NCBI RefSeq assembly: GCF_041261225.1
Contig: NZ_JBGCCN010000002.1
Coordinates: 1-64,000 of the forward strand
Direction: 5' to 3'
Source of the DNA: Streptomyces sp. V4I8
GTDB lineage: Bacteria; Actinomycetota; Actinomycetes; Streptomycetales; Streptomycetaceae
Length of the DNA stretch: 64,000 nt
Numbering within the stretch: the first letter of the stretch is position 1; every line of letters starts with the position of its first letter. The notes under the pieces are model-generated. The model had not been told where the DNA came from, ran no database searches, and was given only the letters and a program-made list of their open reading frames with translations. Positions 46,012 through 54,854 of the stretch are shown one piece after another. A program made the translations under genes and the position numbers.

Positions 46012-47588
46012 TGACGTACAACCTTTCCGGCAATAACCTGACGGCAACCCAGCTCGCCTCGCTGGCCTCGAGCCGTAGCACGCTGGTCAAGGCTGACGAA
46101 TCGGCCTTGAGGCGAGTTGCGACTTCCCGGCAGGAACTGGACCGACTGCTTGCCCAGGGTCGCACCATTTACGGAGTGAACACCAGCATGGGTGGCTTTG
46201 TTCATTACCTCGTGCCGGTGGAGCAGGCGAATGCGGTACAACAGAACTTGATCAACGCGGTCGCGACCAACGTCGGTACACCGTTCAGCCCCAGCGAAGT
46301 ACGGGCCATAATGATCGCCCGCCTCAACTCGCTGGCACGCGGCAACTCCGCAATCACGCTGCAGAACTTCCTTACCTACCAGGCCATCATCAATTCTGAA
46401 GTCGTCCCGTACGTACCGAGTAAGGGATCCCTCGGAGCCAGTGGAGACCTGGGGCCGCTAGCGGCCATCGCCCTGGTCGCCACCGGTCATGGGCGCGCCA
46501 TGGTGGACGGTGAGGTGATGTCCGGAGCGGAAGCCCTGCACCAGGCCGGCATCGAACCCATGGCCCTGGACTACAAGGAAGGACTAGCACTGATCAATGG
46601 CACCTCCGCCATGTGCGCACTGGGCGCACTGGTTGTGGAGGAGGCAAGCATTCTGCTCCGCTCCTACGAGGCGGTGACCTGCCTGACCTTCGAAACCCTC
46701 GGAGCCAAGCGACATGCGCTCGACCCAGTCGTCCACCGGCTCAAGCCGCACCCGGACCAGACGGCCGTGGCCGAGCGTCTCTTCGGATCCCTGGACGGCA
46801 GCCGCCTGCTGCAGGACGAACACGAGGTATCGGCCTATCTGGCCGGACACCGTGGTAAGGAAGCCTCCGCAATGGACCGTGCGATCGAGGACGCGTACTC
46901 GCTGCGGTGCACCCCGCAGATCCTCGGCCCTGTATGGGAAGCACTGCGCCAGGCGACCGACGTTGTCGAACGCGAACTGAACTCCAGCAATGACAACCCC
47001 CTCATCGTGGGGGAACCTGGCGAGGTGTTCCACAACGGCCACTTCCACGGGCAGTACATCTCCACCGCCATGGACCACGTCGCGATCGCCCTGACCACCC
47101 TCACTAACCTCGCAGACCGGCGCATCGACCGCTTCCTCGACGCATCCAGTAACGGCCTTCTGCCTGCCTTCCTGTGCGTGGAGACCCCCGGAATCCGGCT
47201 CGGCTTCATGGGCGGCCAGTTCCTGTCCGCTTCCCTCACCGCCGAGAACCGCTCCTTATGTATCCCTGTTTCGGTGCAGACCCTCACCTCCACCGGGGAC
47301 TTCCAGGACATCGTCTCACTCGGCCTCATCGCCGCCAGGCGCGCCCAGGAGATCCTCACCAACGCCTTCCACGTGGTCGCCTTCGAGCTGCTGTGTGGCT
47401 GCCAGGCCGCCGATATCCGCGGGGCGGACGGACTCGGCCCGGTCAGCCGGACTCTGTACGACCGGGTCCGCCGTGACATCCCCTATCTCGACCACGACCA
47501 CGAGATGACGGGCTACATCGAAGCGACCGCGGAACTACTCAAGAGCGCCTGCTTCGACACCCTGACGACAGCTGCCCTGGCGGGCTGA
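46008..47588 (+). CDS. MIO-dependent aromatic aminomutase/ammonia lyase (AdmH/EncP-like)
   Basis: 526 residues from ATG 46008. The self-cyclising MIO triad is Ala-Ser-Gly at 144-146 in KGSLGASGDLGPLAAIAL. Catalytic Tyr55 lies in TIYGVNTSMGGFVHYLVP. Further active-site blocks are LALINGTSAMCALGAL, AYSLRCTPQILGP, ELNSSNDNPLIV and HFHGQYISTAMDH. The YGVNTSMGGF and NLINAVATNVG segments resemble the phenylalanine aminomutase AdmH of andrimid biosynthesis and the lyase EncP of enterocin, more than histidine ammonia-lyase (YGINTGFG) or tyrosine aminomutase (YGVTTGYG). The likely substrate is therefore phenylalanine, giving beta-phenylalanine or cinnamate. Middle gene of the operon. Confidence 0.9.
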   Translation: MMTYNLSGNNLTATQLASLASSRSTLVKADESALRRVATSRQELDRLLAQGRTIYGVNTSMGGFVHYLVPVEQANAVQQNLINAVATNVGTPFSPSEVRAIMIARLNSLARGNSAITLQNFLTYQAIINSEVVPYVPSKGSLGASGDLGPLAAIALVATGHGRAMVDGEVMSGAEALHQAGIEPMALDYKEGLALINGTSAMCALGALVVEEASILLRSYEAVTCLTFETLGAKRHALDPVVHRLKPHPDQTAVAERLFGSLDGSRLLQDEHEVSAYLAGHRGKEASAMDRAIEDAYSLRCTPQILGPVWEALRQATDVVERELNSSNDNPLIVGEPGEVFHNGHFHGQYISTAMDHVAIALTTLTNLADRRIDRFLDASSNGLLPAFLCVETPGIRLGFMGGQFLSASLTAENRSLCIPVSVQTLTSTGDFQDIVSLGLIAARRAQEILTNAFHVVAFELLCGCQAADIRGADGLGPVSRTLYDRVRRDIPYLDHDHEMTGYIEATAELLKSACFDTLTTAALAG

Positions 47589-47589
47589 G

Positions 47590-48783
47590 ATGAACGCAAT
47601 CGAGCGCGGCTACCGAGCACGCACGCCGCGCTCGGCCGAACACTTCCGGCGGGCCCAGCGACTCCTGCCCGGCGGCACGACACGGACCCCCGCCGCGTAT
47701 CCCCCCTACCCCCTCACGTTCGTGCGAGGAGAAGGGCCTTACCTGTGGGACGCGGACGGACACCGCTATATCGATCTACTCTCCAACTACTCCAGCCTCA
47801 TCCACGGCAACTGCTTCCCGCCCGTCATCGAGGCGATCACCCAAGCTGCGGCCCTGGGCTCTGCCTGGGCGGGCGGAGCCCAAGGCACGCTGGACCTGGC
47901 CGAGGAACTCTTGGGCAGGCTCCCACGCGCCGAACACGTACGGCTATGCAACTCGGGCACCGAGGCTGCCCTACTCGCTCGCCGCATCGCCACCGCCGTC
48001 ACCGGCAGACATCTGCTCCTCAGAGCCACCGGCAGCTATCACGGAATCGAGCCGATCCCCACCAGCACCGGCACCGACACCCTCTACGCGGCCTACAACG
48101 ACACAGAAGCCTTCGCCCGCGTACTCACCGCGCACAAGAACAACATCGCCGCGGTCTACCTCGAACCGGTCCAGTCCGCAGGCGGAGTCATCACCGGCGA
48201 TCCCGCCTTTCTGTCCAACGTCGCGCAACTAACGCGGGCCGCAGGAGCCCTGTTCGTCCTCGACGAAGTCGTCACGCTCCGCCTGCACGCCCATGGATTG
48301 CAGGCCCCCCTCGAACTCAGCCCGGATCTCACCCTCCTGGGCAAAATCATCGGCGGCGGGCTACCTATCGGCGCGATCGCAGGCAGCCGCGAACTGCTGT
48401 CCGTCCTCGACCCCGCCCACCCCCATCACCTCCACCACGCAGGCACTTTCAACGGCAACCCGCTGGCCACAGCCGCAGGCACCATTGCGCTGCGCCACTA
48501 CCAAACCGCCGAGATCGAGCGGCTCGACCAGCTCGGTGCCAGACTCGAACGAGGGCTCCGCGCGGCCGCAACAGCCCACGGCATACCCCTCACCCTCCGA
48601 CGAGCGGGATCCCTGCTGAACGTGGAACCCCACAGCAAGCTCCACCTCGCCTGCCTCAACCACGGGGTCGTGATCGCCCCGCGCGGATTCATGGCCCTCT
48701 CTACTGCCGTGAGCGAAAAGGACATCGCGGAAGCCTCCGAGCGGATCCACCAGGCAATCGGAGACCTCAACGGCATCCAGTGA
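47590..48783 (+). CDS. Class III PLP aminotransferase (glutamate-1-semialdehyde aminomutase/beta-amino-acid type)
   Basis: 397 residues from ATG 47590, one base after the aminomutase stop. PLP-binding Lys252 is in LLGKIIGGGLPIGAIAG, the cofactor Asp225 in ALFVLDEVVT, and the phosphate and ring contacts in LCNSGTEAALLARRIA and ATGSYHG. LLPGGTTR near the N-terminus is typical of the glutamate-1-semialdehyde aminomutase subgroup, which also contains bacterial beta-phenylalanine aminotransferases. After a phenylalanine aminomutase gene, transamination of a beta-amino acid is the natural reading. The actual substrate is not proven. Confidence 0.88.
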   Translation: MNAIERGYRARTPRSAEHFRRAQRLLPGGTTRTPAAYPPYPLTFVRGEGPYLWDADGHRYIDLLSNYSSLIHGNCFPPVIEAITQAAALGSAWAGGAQGTLDLAEELLGRLPRAEHVRLCNSGTEAALLARRIATAVTGRHLLLRATGSYHGIEPIPTSTGTDTLYAAYNDTEAFARVLTAHKNNIAAVYLEPVQSAGGVITGDPAFLSNVAQLTRAAGALFVLDEVVTLRLHAHGLQAPLELSPDLTLLGKIIGGGLPIGAIAGSRELLSVLDPAHPHHLHHAGTFNGNPLATAAGTIALRHYQTAEIERLDQLGARLERGLRAAATAHGIPLTLRRAGSLLNVEPHSKLHLACLNHGVVIAPRGFMALSTAVSEKDIAEASERIHQAIGDLNGIQ

Positions 48784-48974
48784 GCCGTGATCGGCATGTC
48801 CGGGGAGGGTCCAATGGGCGTCGTCAGGTTAAGTTGCGGGGTGTGAGATGGTGCTCGTGGAGATCGTCTCGGGAGGGGCTGCTCGTGAACACGCCGCCGG
48901 GCACTGTCACGTTGTTGGGGGTGTGACCTTCCCCTCGTACCGTGGAGTCGTGACCATAGGGGTAGTTGAGGGTC

Positions 48975-49292
48975 ATGGCGGAGAAGCGACGGAAGTACGA
49001 TGCCGAGTTCCGTGAGGGTGCGGTGCGGATCGTGCTGGAGACCGGGAAGCCGTCTGCGCAGGTGGCGCGGGATCTGGGGGTGCATGAGGGCACGTTGCAG
49101 ACGTGGGTTCACCGGGCGAAGGCCCGTGTGGACGCGGAGGCCCGCGGCGGGCTGGACGAGTCCGAGCGCGAGGAACTGCAGCGGCTGCGGGAGGAGAATG
49201 CCCGGCAGCGCAAGGAGATCGCTGAGCTCGGGATGGAGCGCGATGTTCTCAAGCGATCGGTGGTCCTCTGGGTGAAGGAGGCGACGAAGTGA
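48975..49292 (+). CDS. IS3-family transposase orfA
   Basis: 105 residues from ATG 48975 (MAEKRRKYDAEFREGAVRIV), the HTH_Tnp_1 start with EFREGAVRIVLETGKP. The second helix-turn-helix part is DLGVHEGTLQTWVHRAK and the coiled coil ESEREELQRLREENARQRKE. It ends VVLWVKEATK at 49292, overlapping orfB by 4 bases. The element's orfB is cut short, so this protein has no working partner in cis. Confidence 0.87.
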   Translation: MAEKRRKYDAEFREGAVRIVLETGKPSAQVARDLGVHEGTLQTWVHRAKARVDAEARGGLDESEREELQRLREENARQRKEIAELGMERDVLKRSVVLWVKEATK

Positions 49293-49663
49293 CGATGGCG
49301 GGCTTCATCGCCGACCAGCAAACCAGGCACAAGGTCCCGCACACTCTGGCCTCCCGGGCATGGGGCGTGTCCAAGTCCTGGTTCTACAAATGGCGCCGGC
49401 GCCCCGGACAGCCGACGAAGTCCGAGGTCAGACGGGCTGCGCTGGCCGAGCGGATCGTTTACTTCTTCCGCAGGTCGGGCAACACCTACGGCTCGCCCAG
49501 GATCACGCTGGACCTGTGGTCCGAGGGCTGGAAGGTCTCGCAGAATACCGTCGCCCGGCTCATGGCCGAGCTCGGCCTGCAGGGCCGCAAGCCCCCGTGC
49601 CGGCGAAGGAACCTGACCCGGCAGGGCAAGCGCAAGGCCGCCCGTGACCTGGTACTTCGTGTT
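49289..49663 (+). pseudogene. IS3-family orfB, N-terminal part only
   Basis: GTG 49289 (MTMAGFIADQQTRHKVPHTL), with the usual orfB opening GVSKSWFYKWRRRPGQP and the HTH_21-like GNTYGSPRITLDLWSEGWKV. It ends a few codons after RRNLTRQGKRKAARDLV, just where the integrase core (DDE) should begin, because the ISL3 element starts at 49680. The integrase domain is absent from the window. Confidence 0.85.
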
Positions 49664-49741
49664 GTCGACTCGTGAAAACGGTTCAGGCACGGATTTCGTG
49701 AAGTGGATCGTGCTGCTGTGCGCCGGTGACGCTCCGTCGCT

Positions 49742-50465
49742 TTGCCGGTCATCCTGCGGTCGTGTGAGGACTTGCTGGAGTTGGTGTTCCCGCACCTGGT
49801 GACGGTGCTGGTGGAGCACGTGATGGTGGAGAGCGGCGTCCTGCGGATCGAGGCGAGCACGAAGGACGGGACGGCGGCTGTCTGTCCGGGGTGCGGTTCG
49901 GTGTCCACGCGGGTGCACAGCCGCTACGGGCGCACGATTGCCGATGCGCCGGTCGGCGCCCGGCCCGTGGTCATCGCGTTGTCGGTGCGCCGGCTGTTCT
50001 GCGACAACGGCGACTGCGCGCGGGTGACCTTTGTCGAGCAGGTCGACGGGTTGACCAGCCGCTATGGCCGGCGAACGCCCGTCCTGCAGCACGTGATCGG
50101 TGCTCTCGGTGTCGTGCTCGCCGCTCGCGCTGTGGCCCGGCTGGCGCTGCTGCTGGGCATCGTGGTCAGCCGGATGACCGTGCTGCGCGTGGTGATGGCG
50201 CTGCCGGAGCCTGCCTGGGAGGTGCCGCGGGTGCTGGGGGTGGACGAGTTCGCCACCAGGAAGGGCCGCCGGTACGGCACCATCCTGATCGACTGTGAGA
50301 CTCACCAGCCCCTGGACCTGCTGCCCGACCGCGAGGCCGAGACCCTCGCCGCCTGGCTGCGCGAGCACCCCGGCGTCCAGATCGTCTGCCGCGACCGCGC
50401 GGCGTTCTTCGCTGACGGCGCCCGCACGGGTGCCCCACAGGCCCAGCACTGTGCGGACAAATGGC
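49742..50465 (+). pseudogene. ISL3-family transposase, N-terminal exon-like part
   Basis: TTG 49742 (MPVILRSCEDLLELVFPHLV) is a plausible start. The zinc ribbon (AAVCPGCGSVSTRVHSRYGR and RRLFCDNGDCARVTF) is followed by a helix-turn-helix (GIVVSRMTVLRVVMALP) and the first catalytic Asp (RVLGVDEFATRKGRRYGTIL), then VQIVCRDRAAFFADGARTGA. It stops at QAQHCADKW, at the IS110 insertion. Joining 50465 to 53841 gives HCADKWHVWHNLGEAVERLV in one frame, the continuous family sequence. Confidence 0.9.
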
Positions 50466-50469
50466 TCTA

Positions 50470-50660
50470 CCTTCTTCCTGGGTTTGCCCCAGCCGTTCGT
50501 AGGGTTGTGGCACTCAGGGGAGCCGGGTGTGGCTGACAAATGGCTGCCGTCTCGTGGCTTCAGATGCTTGGCCGCCCGGCTCCCCACGACGACTCGGCCG
50601 CCGATTGGGAAGTGCGAGGAGGTCGCTGTGTAGAGCCATGTCGGCGAGGTCGTCAGTGGA
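50470..50660 (+). ncRNA. Candidate IS110 bridge RNA
   Basis: The non-coding left end between the element start and the transposase gene is where IS110 elements encode their bridge RNA. It opens with a small hairpin (ctggg-tttgc-cccag, 50478-50492). It then contains gacaaatggc (50535-50544), identical to the left target including the core. Next comes agatgc (50562-50567), 5 of 6 complementary to the right target GC-ATGT. gattgggaag (50603-50612) is identical to the right end of the element. tagagc (50631-50636) is the exact complement of the left end GC-TCTA. Order (left target, right target, left donor, right donor) and polarity fit the two-loop bridge RNA of IS621. Exact ends of the RNA are guessed. 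Confidence 0.75.
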
Positions 50661-50688
50661 ATGCGAGGCAAGAACGACCTGATGGAGC

Positions 50689-51229
50689 ATGATGAGCCGG
50701 ATATGGGCGGGGACCGACTGCGGCAAGACCCACCACCACTGCCTGGTCCTGGACAGCGAGGGCCACACGCTGCTGTCACGGCGGGTGGCGAACGACGAGC
50801 CGGAGTTACTGAAGCTGATCGGTGATGTGCTGGACCTCGCCGATGGTGACCGGGTGACCTGGGCGATGGACATGGCCGGCGGTGAGCCTGGCCTGTTGAT
50901 CGCTCTGCTGGTCAACCACGGGCAGGAGCTCGTCTACATCCCCGGCATCGCGGTCAACCGGGCCTCTGACGGCTACCGCGGGGCGGGCAAGACCGATGCC
51001 GGGGACGCCCGCGTGATCGCCGATCAAGCCCGCATGCGCCGCGATCTGCAGCCGATCCGCCCTGGCGATGACGCGGGTATCGAGCTGCGGCTCTTGACCG
51101 AACATCGCGTCGACCTGGTCGCTGAGCGCACGCGCACCATCAACCGGCTCAAGGCCTTGCTGACCAGCATGTTCCCGGCTCTGGAACGGGCCCTGGACCT
51201 CGGCACGGCCGGAGCACCGCTGCTGTTGA
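50689..51229 (+). pseudogene. IS110-family recombinase, N-terminal part (DEDD domain)
   Basis: ATG 50689 or 50692, with GGAG just before (MMSRIWAGTDCGKTHHHCLV). The RuvC-like DEDD motifs are visible: AGTDCGKTHH (Asp), TWAMDMAGGEPGLL (Glu/Asp region) and GAGKTDAGDARVIADQARMR (Asp-Asp). Then GIELRLLTEHRVDLVAERTR and the start of the coiled coil up to APLLL, where the intron enters. Joining 51229 to 53165 gives LLLTGYQTPAAIRR in one frame, so the gene was intact before intron insertion. Confidence 0.9.
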
Positions 51230-53164
51230 GTCGAGTAGCCGAGGGGAGTCTCACCCCTCGGCTCTCCCAGAACGGAGCGTGACAATCTCTCGTCACTCCG
51301 CTCTTGTCATCCTGATCACCAGGCCAATGCGGCGAGCGTTGTGTCCGGCCAGTGCGCGAATATCCGCGGATACCGCTGGGCAATCTCCTGGAACTTCGCG
51401 ATGGCCCTCCGCAACGGCGCCAGCCGTCGATACTTCCTGCGGATCCAACGCACCAAGTAGGCGTTGATGCGCTGAAGGAAGGGGATCAACACCCAACGGC
51501 CATAGCAACCGTAGTAGTTGAGCCACCCCGCAACGACGGGATTGATCCGCCGTGCGAGGTCCGTGAGGGTCGAACCGGTGCGGTGTTGCAGCCGCCAGGA
51601 GCGGACCTCCGCACTGATCCTCTTCAGGGCGTCCTTGCTGATAGCCGGGGAGAAGGACAGGAACGTCTGCCCACTCTGAGTCGTCCGGCTTGCTCTGGCG
51701 CGGAAGGTGTAGCCGAGGAACGTGAACTCCATATGCTCGTACGAGCCACGGCGCTTCGCGTCCCGGCAGTACACGATCCGGGTCTTGGCCGGGTGAAGTT
51801 CCAGCCCGACCTCTTCCATCCTGTTCTGGAGCGCGGCCAGCACCAGGCGGGCCTGACGCTCGGTGACGCAGTGCAGCACCGCGTCGTCCGCGTAGCGTTC
51901 GAAGGTGACGGTCGGGAACTCCCGGCTCATCCACATGTCGAACGCGTAGTGCAGAAACAGATTCGCCAGCACGGGAGACACCGGGGCGCCCTGAGGCGTC
52001 CCGCGTTCTCGTTCCAGCAGGCTGCCGTCGGACAGTTGCAGAGGTGCGGCGAGCCATCGCCGTACATACAAATTCACCCAGACGGCATCGGTGTGTGCTT
52101 CCACCGCCTTGACCAGCAGGTCCCACCGGACGCTGTCGAAGAACTTCCGGATGTCGATCTCGATCACCCAGTCGCGCTTCCAGCAGCGTTCCCGGCAGGC
52201 CCCGACCGCGTCCAGCGCGGACCGTCCGGGCCGGTATCCGTAGCTGTCGGGATGGAAGATGGGATCCACCCGTCGCATCAGATGCCGAGCCACAACGGTC
52301 TGCGCCACCCTATCGGCGACACAAGGAATGCCGAGCATCCTCATGCCACCGCCGTGGGGCTTGGGAATTTCCACCGCGCGCACCGGAGAGGGAAAGTACG
52401 AGCCCGACGACATGCGGTTCCAGACCTTGTAGAGGTTGTTCCTCAGGTCCTTCTCGAACTCGTCGATGGACTCACCGTCCACACCCGGGGCGCCTTTGTT
52501 GGCCCTGACTTCCCCCCACGCCTCCTTCACTTCCCACTTCGAGATTTCGAACGGCTTGGCCTGTGACTTCAACCGGCCCATCGAATTCCTCCCAGATACC
52601 TCTGGTTGATACGACACACTCGGTCGCGAATGACCCGGCCCCTTCGCTCCACCCCCATTACAGAGGCTTCGTCACTACTACGAGCCGGTCCGCCGGCGCA
52701 CCCCGCATCGGTACTCAACCCCTTGCGGTTTCGGCCGCTTGGGGTACTCCCTCTCGCCACCCGTGCTGGGTGGACGGTGTCGGAGCACGCCTTCTCCTGT
52801 TCCATGCGAGAGCAGCAGACTGGGCTCACGTCGCCTTCATGCCGGACACCGCCTGACCAGTCGGTGGGCTCCCGTCAGGCTTATCCCGAGACAAACCAGA
52901 GTGCCTCGGTTTCGATGTCATCTGATCTGTTTTCGACACGTCAGCAGCGATTCGCTTGCGCTCGTCTTCCCAGTCCCTACCTGACACCTCTTGGATGCCT
53001 TTTCCTTATCGCTCACCACGACAGTCTTCAGCTAACGCGGCATAAGGCGGTTTAGAGCCTCCCCCCACAGGGCGACTCTGAAGGGCCAGAATCCTTCATC
53101 TCTCGCACAGCATCATTTCCAGAAGCTGCCCTACTACCAACTCCTATCCATGTTCAGGACACAC
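51230..53164 (-). mobile_element. Group II intron inserted antisense in the IS110 gene
   Basis: On the minus strand it starts GTGTGTCC (53164 downward, GUGYG-like). It ends after domain V (GAGCGGAGTGACG ... GTCACGCTCCGTTC) and a domain VI hairpin (GCCGAGGGGTGAGACTCCCC-type), with final bases CTACTCGAC, almost the same ending as the other intron (CTACCCGAC). Removal restores the IS110 reading frame exactly, so the boundaries are firm. Its orientation is opposite to the host gene, so it cannot splice out of the transposase mRNA. Confidence 0.9.
51316..52581 (-). CDS. ltrA: Group II intron reverse transcriptase/maturase without endonuclease domain
   Basis: 421 residues from ATG 52581 (MGRLKSQAKPFEISKWEVKE), preceded by GGGAGGAATTCG, a good ribosome-binding site; the frame is open a little further upstream. 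RT motifs: VEIPKPHGGGMRMLGIPCVA, PDSYGYRPGRSALDAVGACR, WVIEIDIRKFFDSVRWDLL, RGTPQGAPVSPVLANLFLHY, FERYADDAVLHC (YADD) and FTFLGYTFRAR. The maturase X domain follows (LARRINPVVAGWLNYYGCYG, RWIRRKYRRL). It ends shortly after and has no HNH region, unlike the intron protein at 25112-26965. The two introns are thus of different lineages. Confidence 0.92.
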   Translation of the reverse strand: MGRLKSQAKPFEISKWEVKEAWGEVRANKGAPGVDGESIDEFEKDLRNNLYKVWNRMSSGSYFPSPVRAVEIPKPHGGGMRMLGIPCVADRVAQTVVARHLMRRVDPIFHPDSYGYRPGRSALDAVGACRERCWKRDWVIEIDIRKFFDSVRWDLLVKAVEAHTDAVWVNLYVRRWLAAPLQLSDGSLLERERGTPQGAPVSPVLANLFLHYAFDMWMSREFPTVTFERYADDAVLHCVTERQARLVLAALQNRMEEVGLELHPAKTRIVYCRDAKRRGSYEHMEFTFLGYTFRARASRTTQSGQTFLSFSPAISKDALKRISAEVRSWRLQHRTGSTLTDLARRINPVVAGWLNYYGCYGRWVLIPFLQRINAYLVRWIRRKYRRLAPLRRAIAKFQEIAQRYPRIFAHWPDTTLAALAW

Positions 53165-53823
53165 CGGGCTACCAGACCCCGGCGGCGATCCGCCGCACCG
53201 GCCTGCGCCGGCTGACCACCTGGCTGGCCAACCGCAAGATCCGCAACCCTCAGGCCCTGGCAGCCAAGGCCGTCGAGGCCGCCGAGCGGCAGCACACCGC
53301 CGTTGCGGGCGAGAGCGCGATCGCGAAGATGGTGCACACCCTCGCGAGGGAGGTGATCGCCCTCAACGAGAAGATCGCCGAGACCGACAAGCTCATCGAG
53401 GGCCGGTTTCGCGAGCACGAACTCGCCGAAGTGATCCAGTCCCTGCCCGGCATCGGCACCACCCTCGGCGCCGAGTTCCTCGTCGCCGTCGGCGGCAGCC
53501 TGGACGCATTCCCCAGCCCCGACCGCCTTGCCGCCTTCGCCGGCGTGGCGCCGGCACCACGCGACTCGGGCAAGGTCAGCGGCAACTTCCACCGGCCTCA
53601 GCGCTACCACCGGCGCCTGCAGCGGGTCTTCTACACCTCGGCACTCGTCAGCATCCAGTGCGACCCCAACTCGCGGAAGTTCTACGACCGAAAACGCGCC
53701 GAGGGCAAACGCCACGTCCAGGCCGTACTCGCCCTCGCCTGCCGGCGCGTCAACGTCCTTTGGGCCCTGATCCGTGACCGACGGTGCTACCAGATCACAC
53801 CCCCAGTCACCACGGCAGTTTGA
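53165..53823 (+). pseudogene. IS110-family recombinase, C-terminal part (Tnp20 domain)
   Basis: It resumes TGYQTPAAIRRTGLRRLTTW after the intron. The Tnp20 domain is clear: EVIQSLPGIGTTLGAEFLVA, PDRLAAFAGVAPAPRDSGKV and FHRPQRYHRRLQRVFYTSAL, with the catalytic Ser region of this domain in SALVSIQCDPNSRKFYDRKR. It ends QITPPVTTAV at TGA 53823, 15 bases before the right end of the element. Confidence 0.9.
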
Positions 53824-53839
53824 CTTCCAGATTGGGAAG

Positions 53840-54802
53840 CATGTCTGGCATAACCTCGGCGAAGCCGTCGAACGCCTCGTCTCCCGCCACCGCGCGCTTC
53901 TCCGCGACCTTGTCGAGCCCGGCCCGCCGCCCGATCCCGGGTCCGGCCAGGAGCCCGCGCCGGCCCCGGCCGACCAGGAGTTGCCGGAGCCCTACCCGCA
54001 GGGGAAGTTCCTCGACCGGCTCCGCGACACCCACGCCGCCGTCCGCGCCCAGGCCGAGCAGGGCCTGAGCCTGCGTGAGATCGCCCGCCGGCTCGGACTG
54101 GGCCGCAACACCGTCCGCAAGTACGCCCGCGCCGCCACCCCGGAAGCGATGCTGCACGGCCAGTGGCAGGACCGCACCAGCAAACTCGATCCCTACCGGC
54201 CCTACCTGCAGCAACGCATCACCGAAGGGTGTACCAACCTGTCCCGGCTTCACCGCGAGATCCAGGAGCGCGGGGCCCGCTGCAGCTACAGCACCCTGCG
54301 CGACTACGTCCGCCCACTGCGACCCGGACGCCAGCCCAACTCCGGCCGGCCGCCGATGACCCGGCCGCCCTCGCCCCGCGAAGCCACCCGCTGGATCATG
54401 AGCCACCCCGACCACCTCCGCCCCGACGACCAACTGCAACTCAAGACGCTGCTGGCCCGCTCACCCGAACTCACAGCCGCCACCAGCCACGTCCGGACTT
54501 TCGCGGCCATCATGAGCAACCGCGAAGGCGACCGGCTGCGCGGATGGATCGCCGGCGTCTGCGCCGACCAGCAGTGCGGCCTGGCCTCCTTCGCCACCGG
54601 ACTGATCACCGACCTCGACGCCGTCGTCTTCGGCATGAGCACCGACTGGTCCTCCGGCCCAGTCGAGGGCCGCATCAACGACCTCAAGGCCCTCAAACGC
54701 GGCATGTTCGGCCGCGCCCGCCTCCCCCTCCTACGCAAGCGGCTCCTGCTGACCGCAGCAAGCCGCCGACCACAGACCGTGACGAACCCTCAGCGGAGCT
54801 GA
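53840..54802 (+). pseudogene. ISL3-family transposase, C-terminal part
   Basis: It continues from the N-terminal part after removal of the IS110 element: HVWHNLGEAVERLVSRHRAL, then a helix-turn-helix (GLSLREIARRLGLGRNTVRK), TLRDYVRPLRP, and the conserved end SSGPVEGRINDLKALKRGMF and RARLPLLRKRLLLTAA, including the catalytic Glu in VEGRIN. It stops at 54802, inside the right inverted repeat. No mutation other than the IS110 insertion is visible, so the ISL3 element may be a recently killed active copy. Confidence 0.9.
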
Positions 54803-54854
54803 TCCACTTCACGAAATCCGTGCCTGAACCGAAACGAACAGAGAACGGGGAATC

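Larger units (their letters stand above)
50466..53838 (+). mobile_element. IS110-family element (GC core) inserted in the ISL3 transposase gene
   Basis: The ends are set by restoring the ISL3 frame: left flank gacaaatg-GC, right flank GC-atgtctgg, with GC on both sides (50464-50465, 53839-53840) as the core dinucleotide. There are no terminal inverted repeats, as expected for IS110. The element holds a non-coding left end of about 220 bp, the transposase gene, and an antisense group II intron. Confidence 0.88.
49680..54830 (+). mobile_element. ISL3-family element containing IS110 and a group II intron
   Basis: The terminal inverted repeats are perfect over 30 bp; they begin ggttcaggcacggatttcgt at 49680 and end acgaaatccgtgcctgaacc at 54830. 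Flanking 8 bp (gtgaaaac left, gaaacgaa right) do not match, and the left side cuts an IS3 orfB, so the target site was rearranged. Without the nested IS110 the element is about 1.8 kb. Confidence 0.92.

Noticed and set aside
50440..50450. An earlier reading of the IS110 left junction at gcccag, with gattgggaag as the right target guide
   Set aside because: It does not restore the ISL3 protein. Placing the junction after gacaaatggc gives ADKWHVWHNL in frame and makes all four guide segments consistent.
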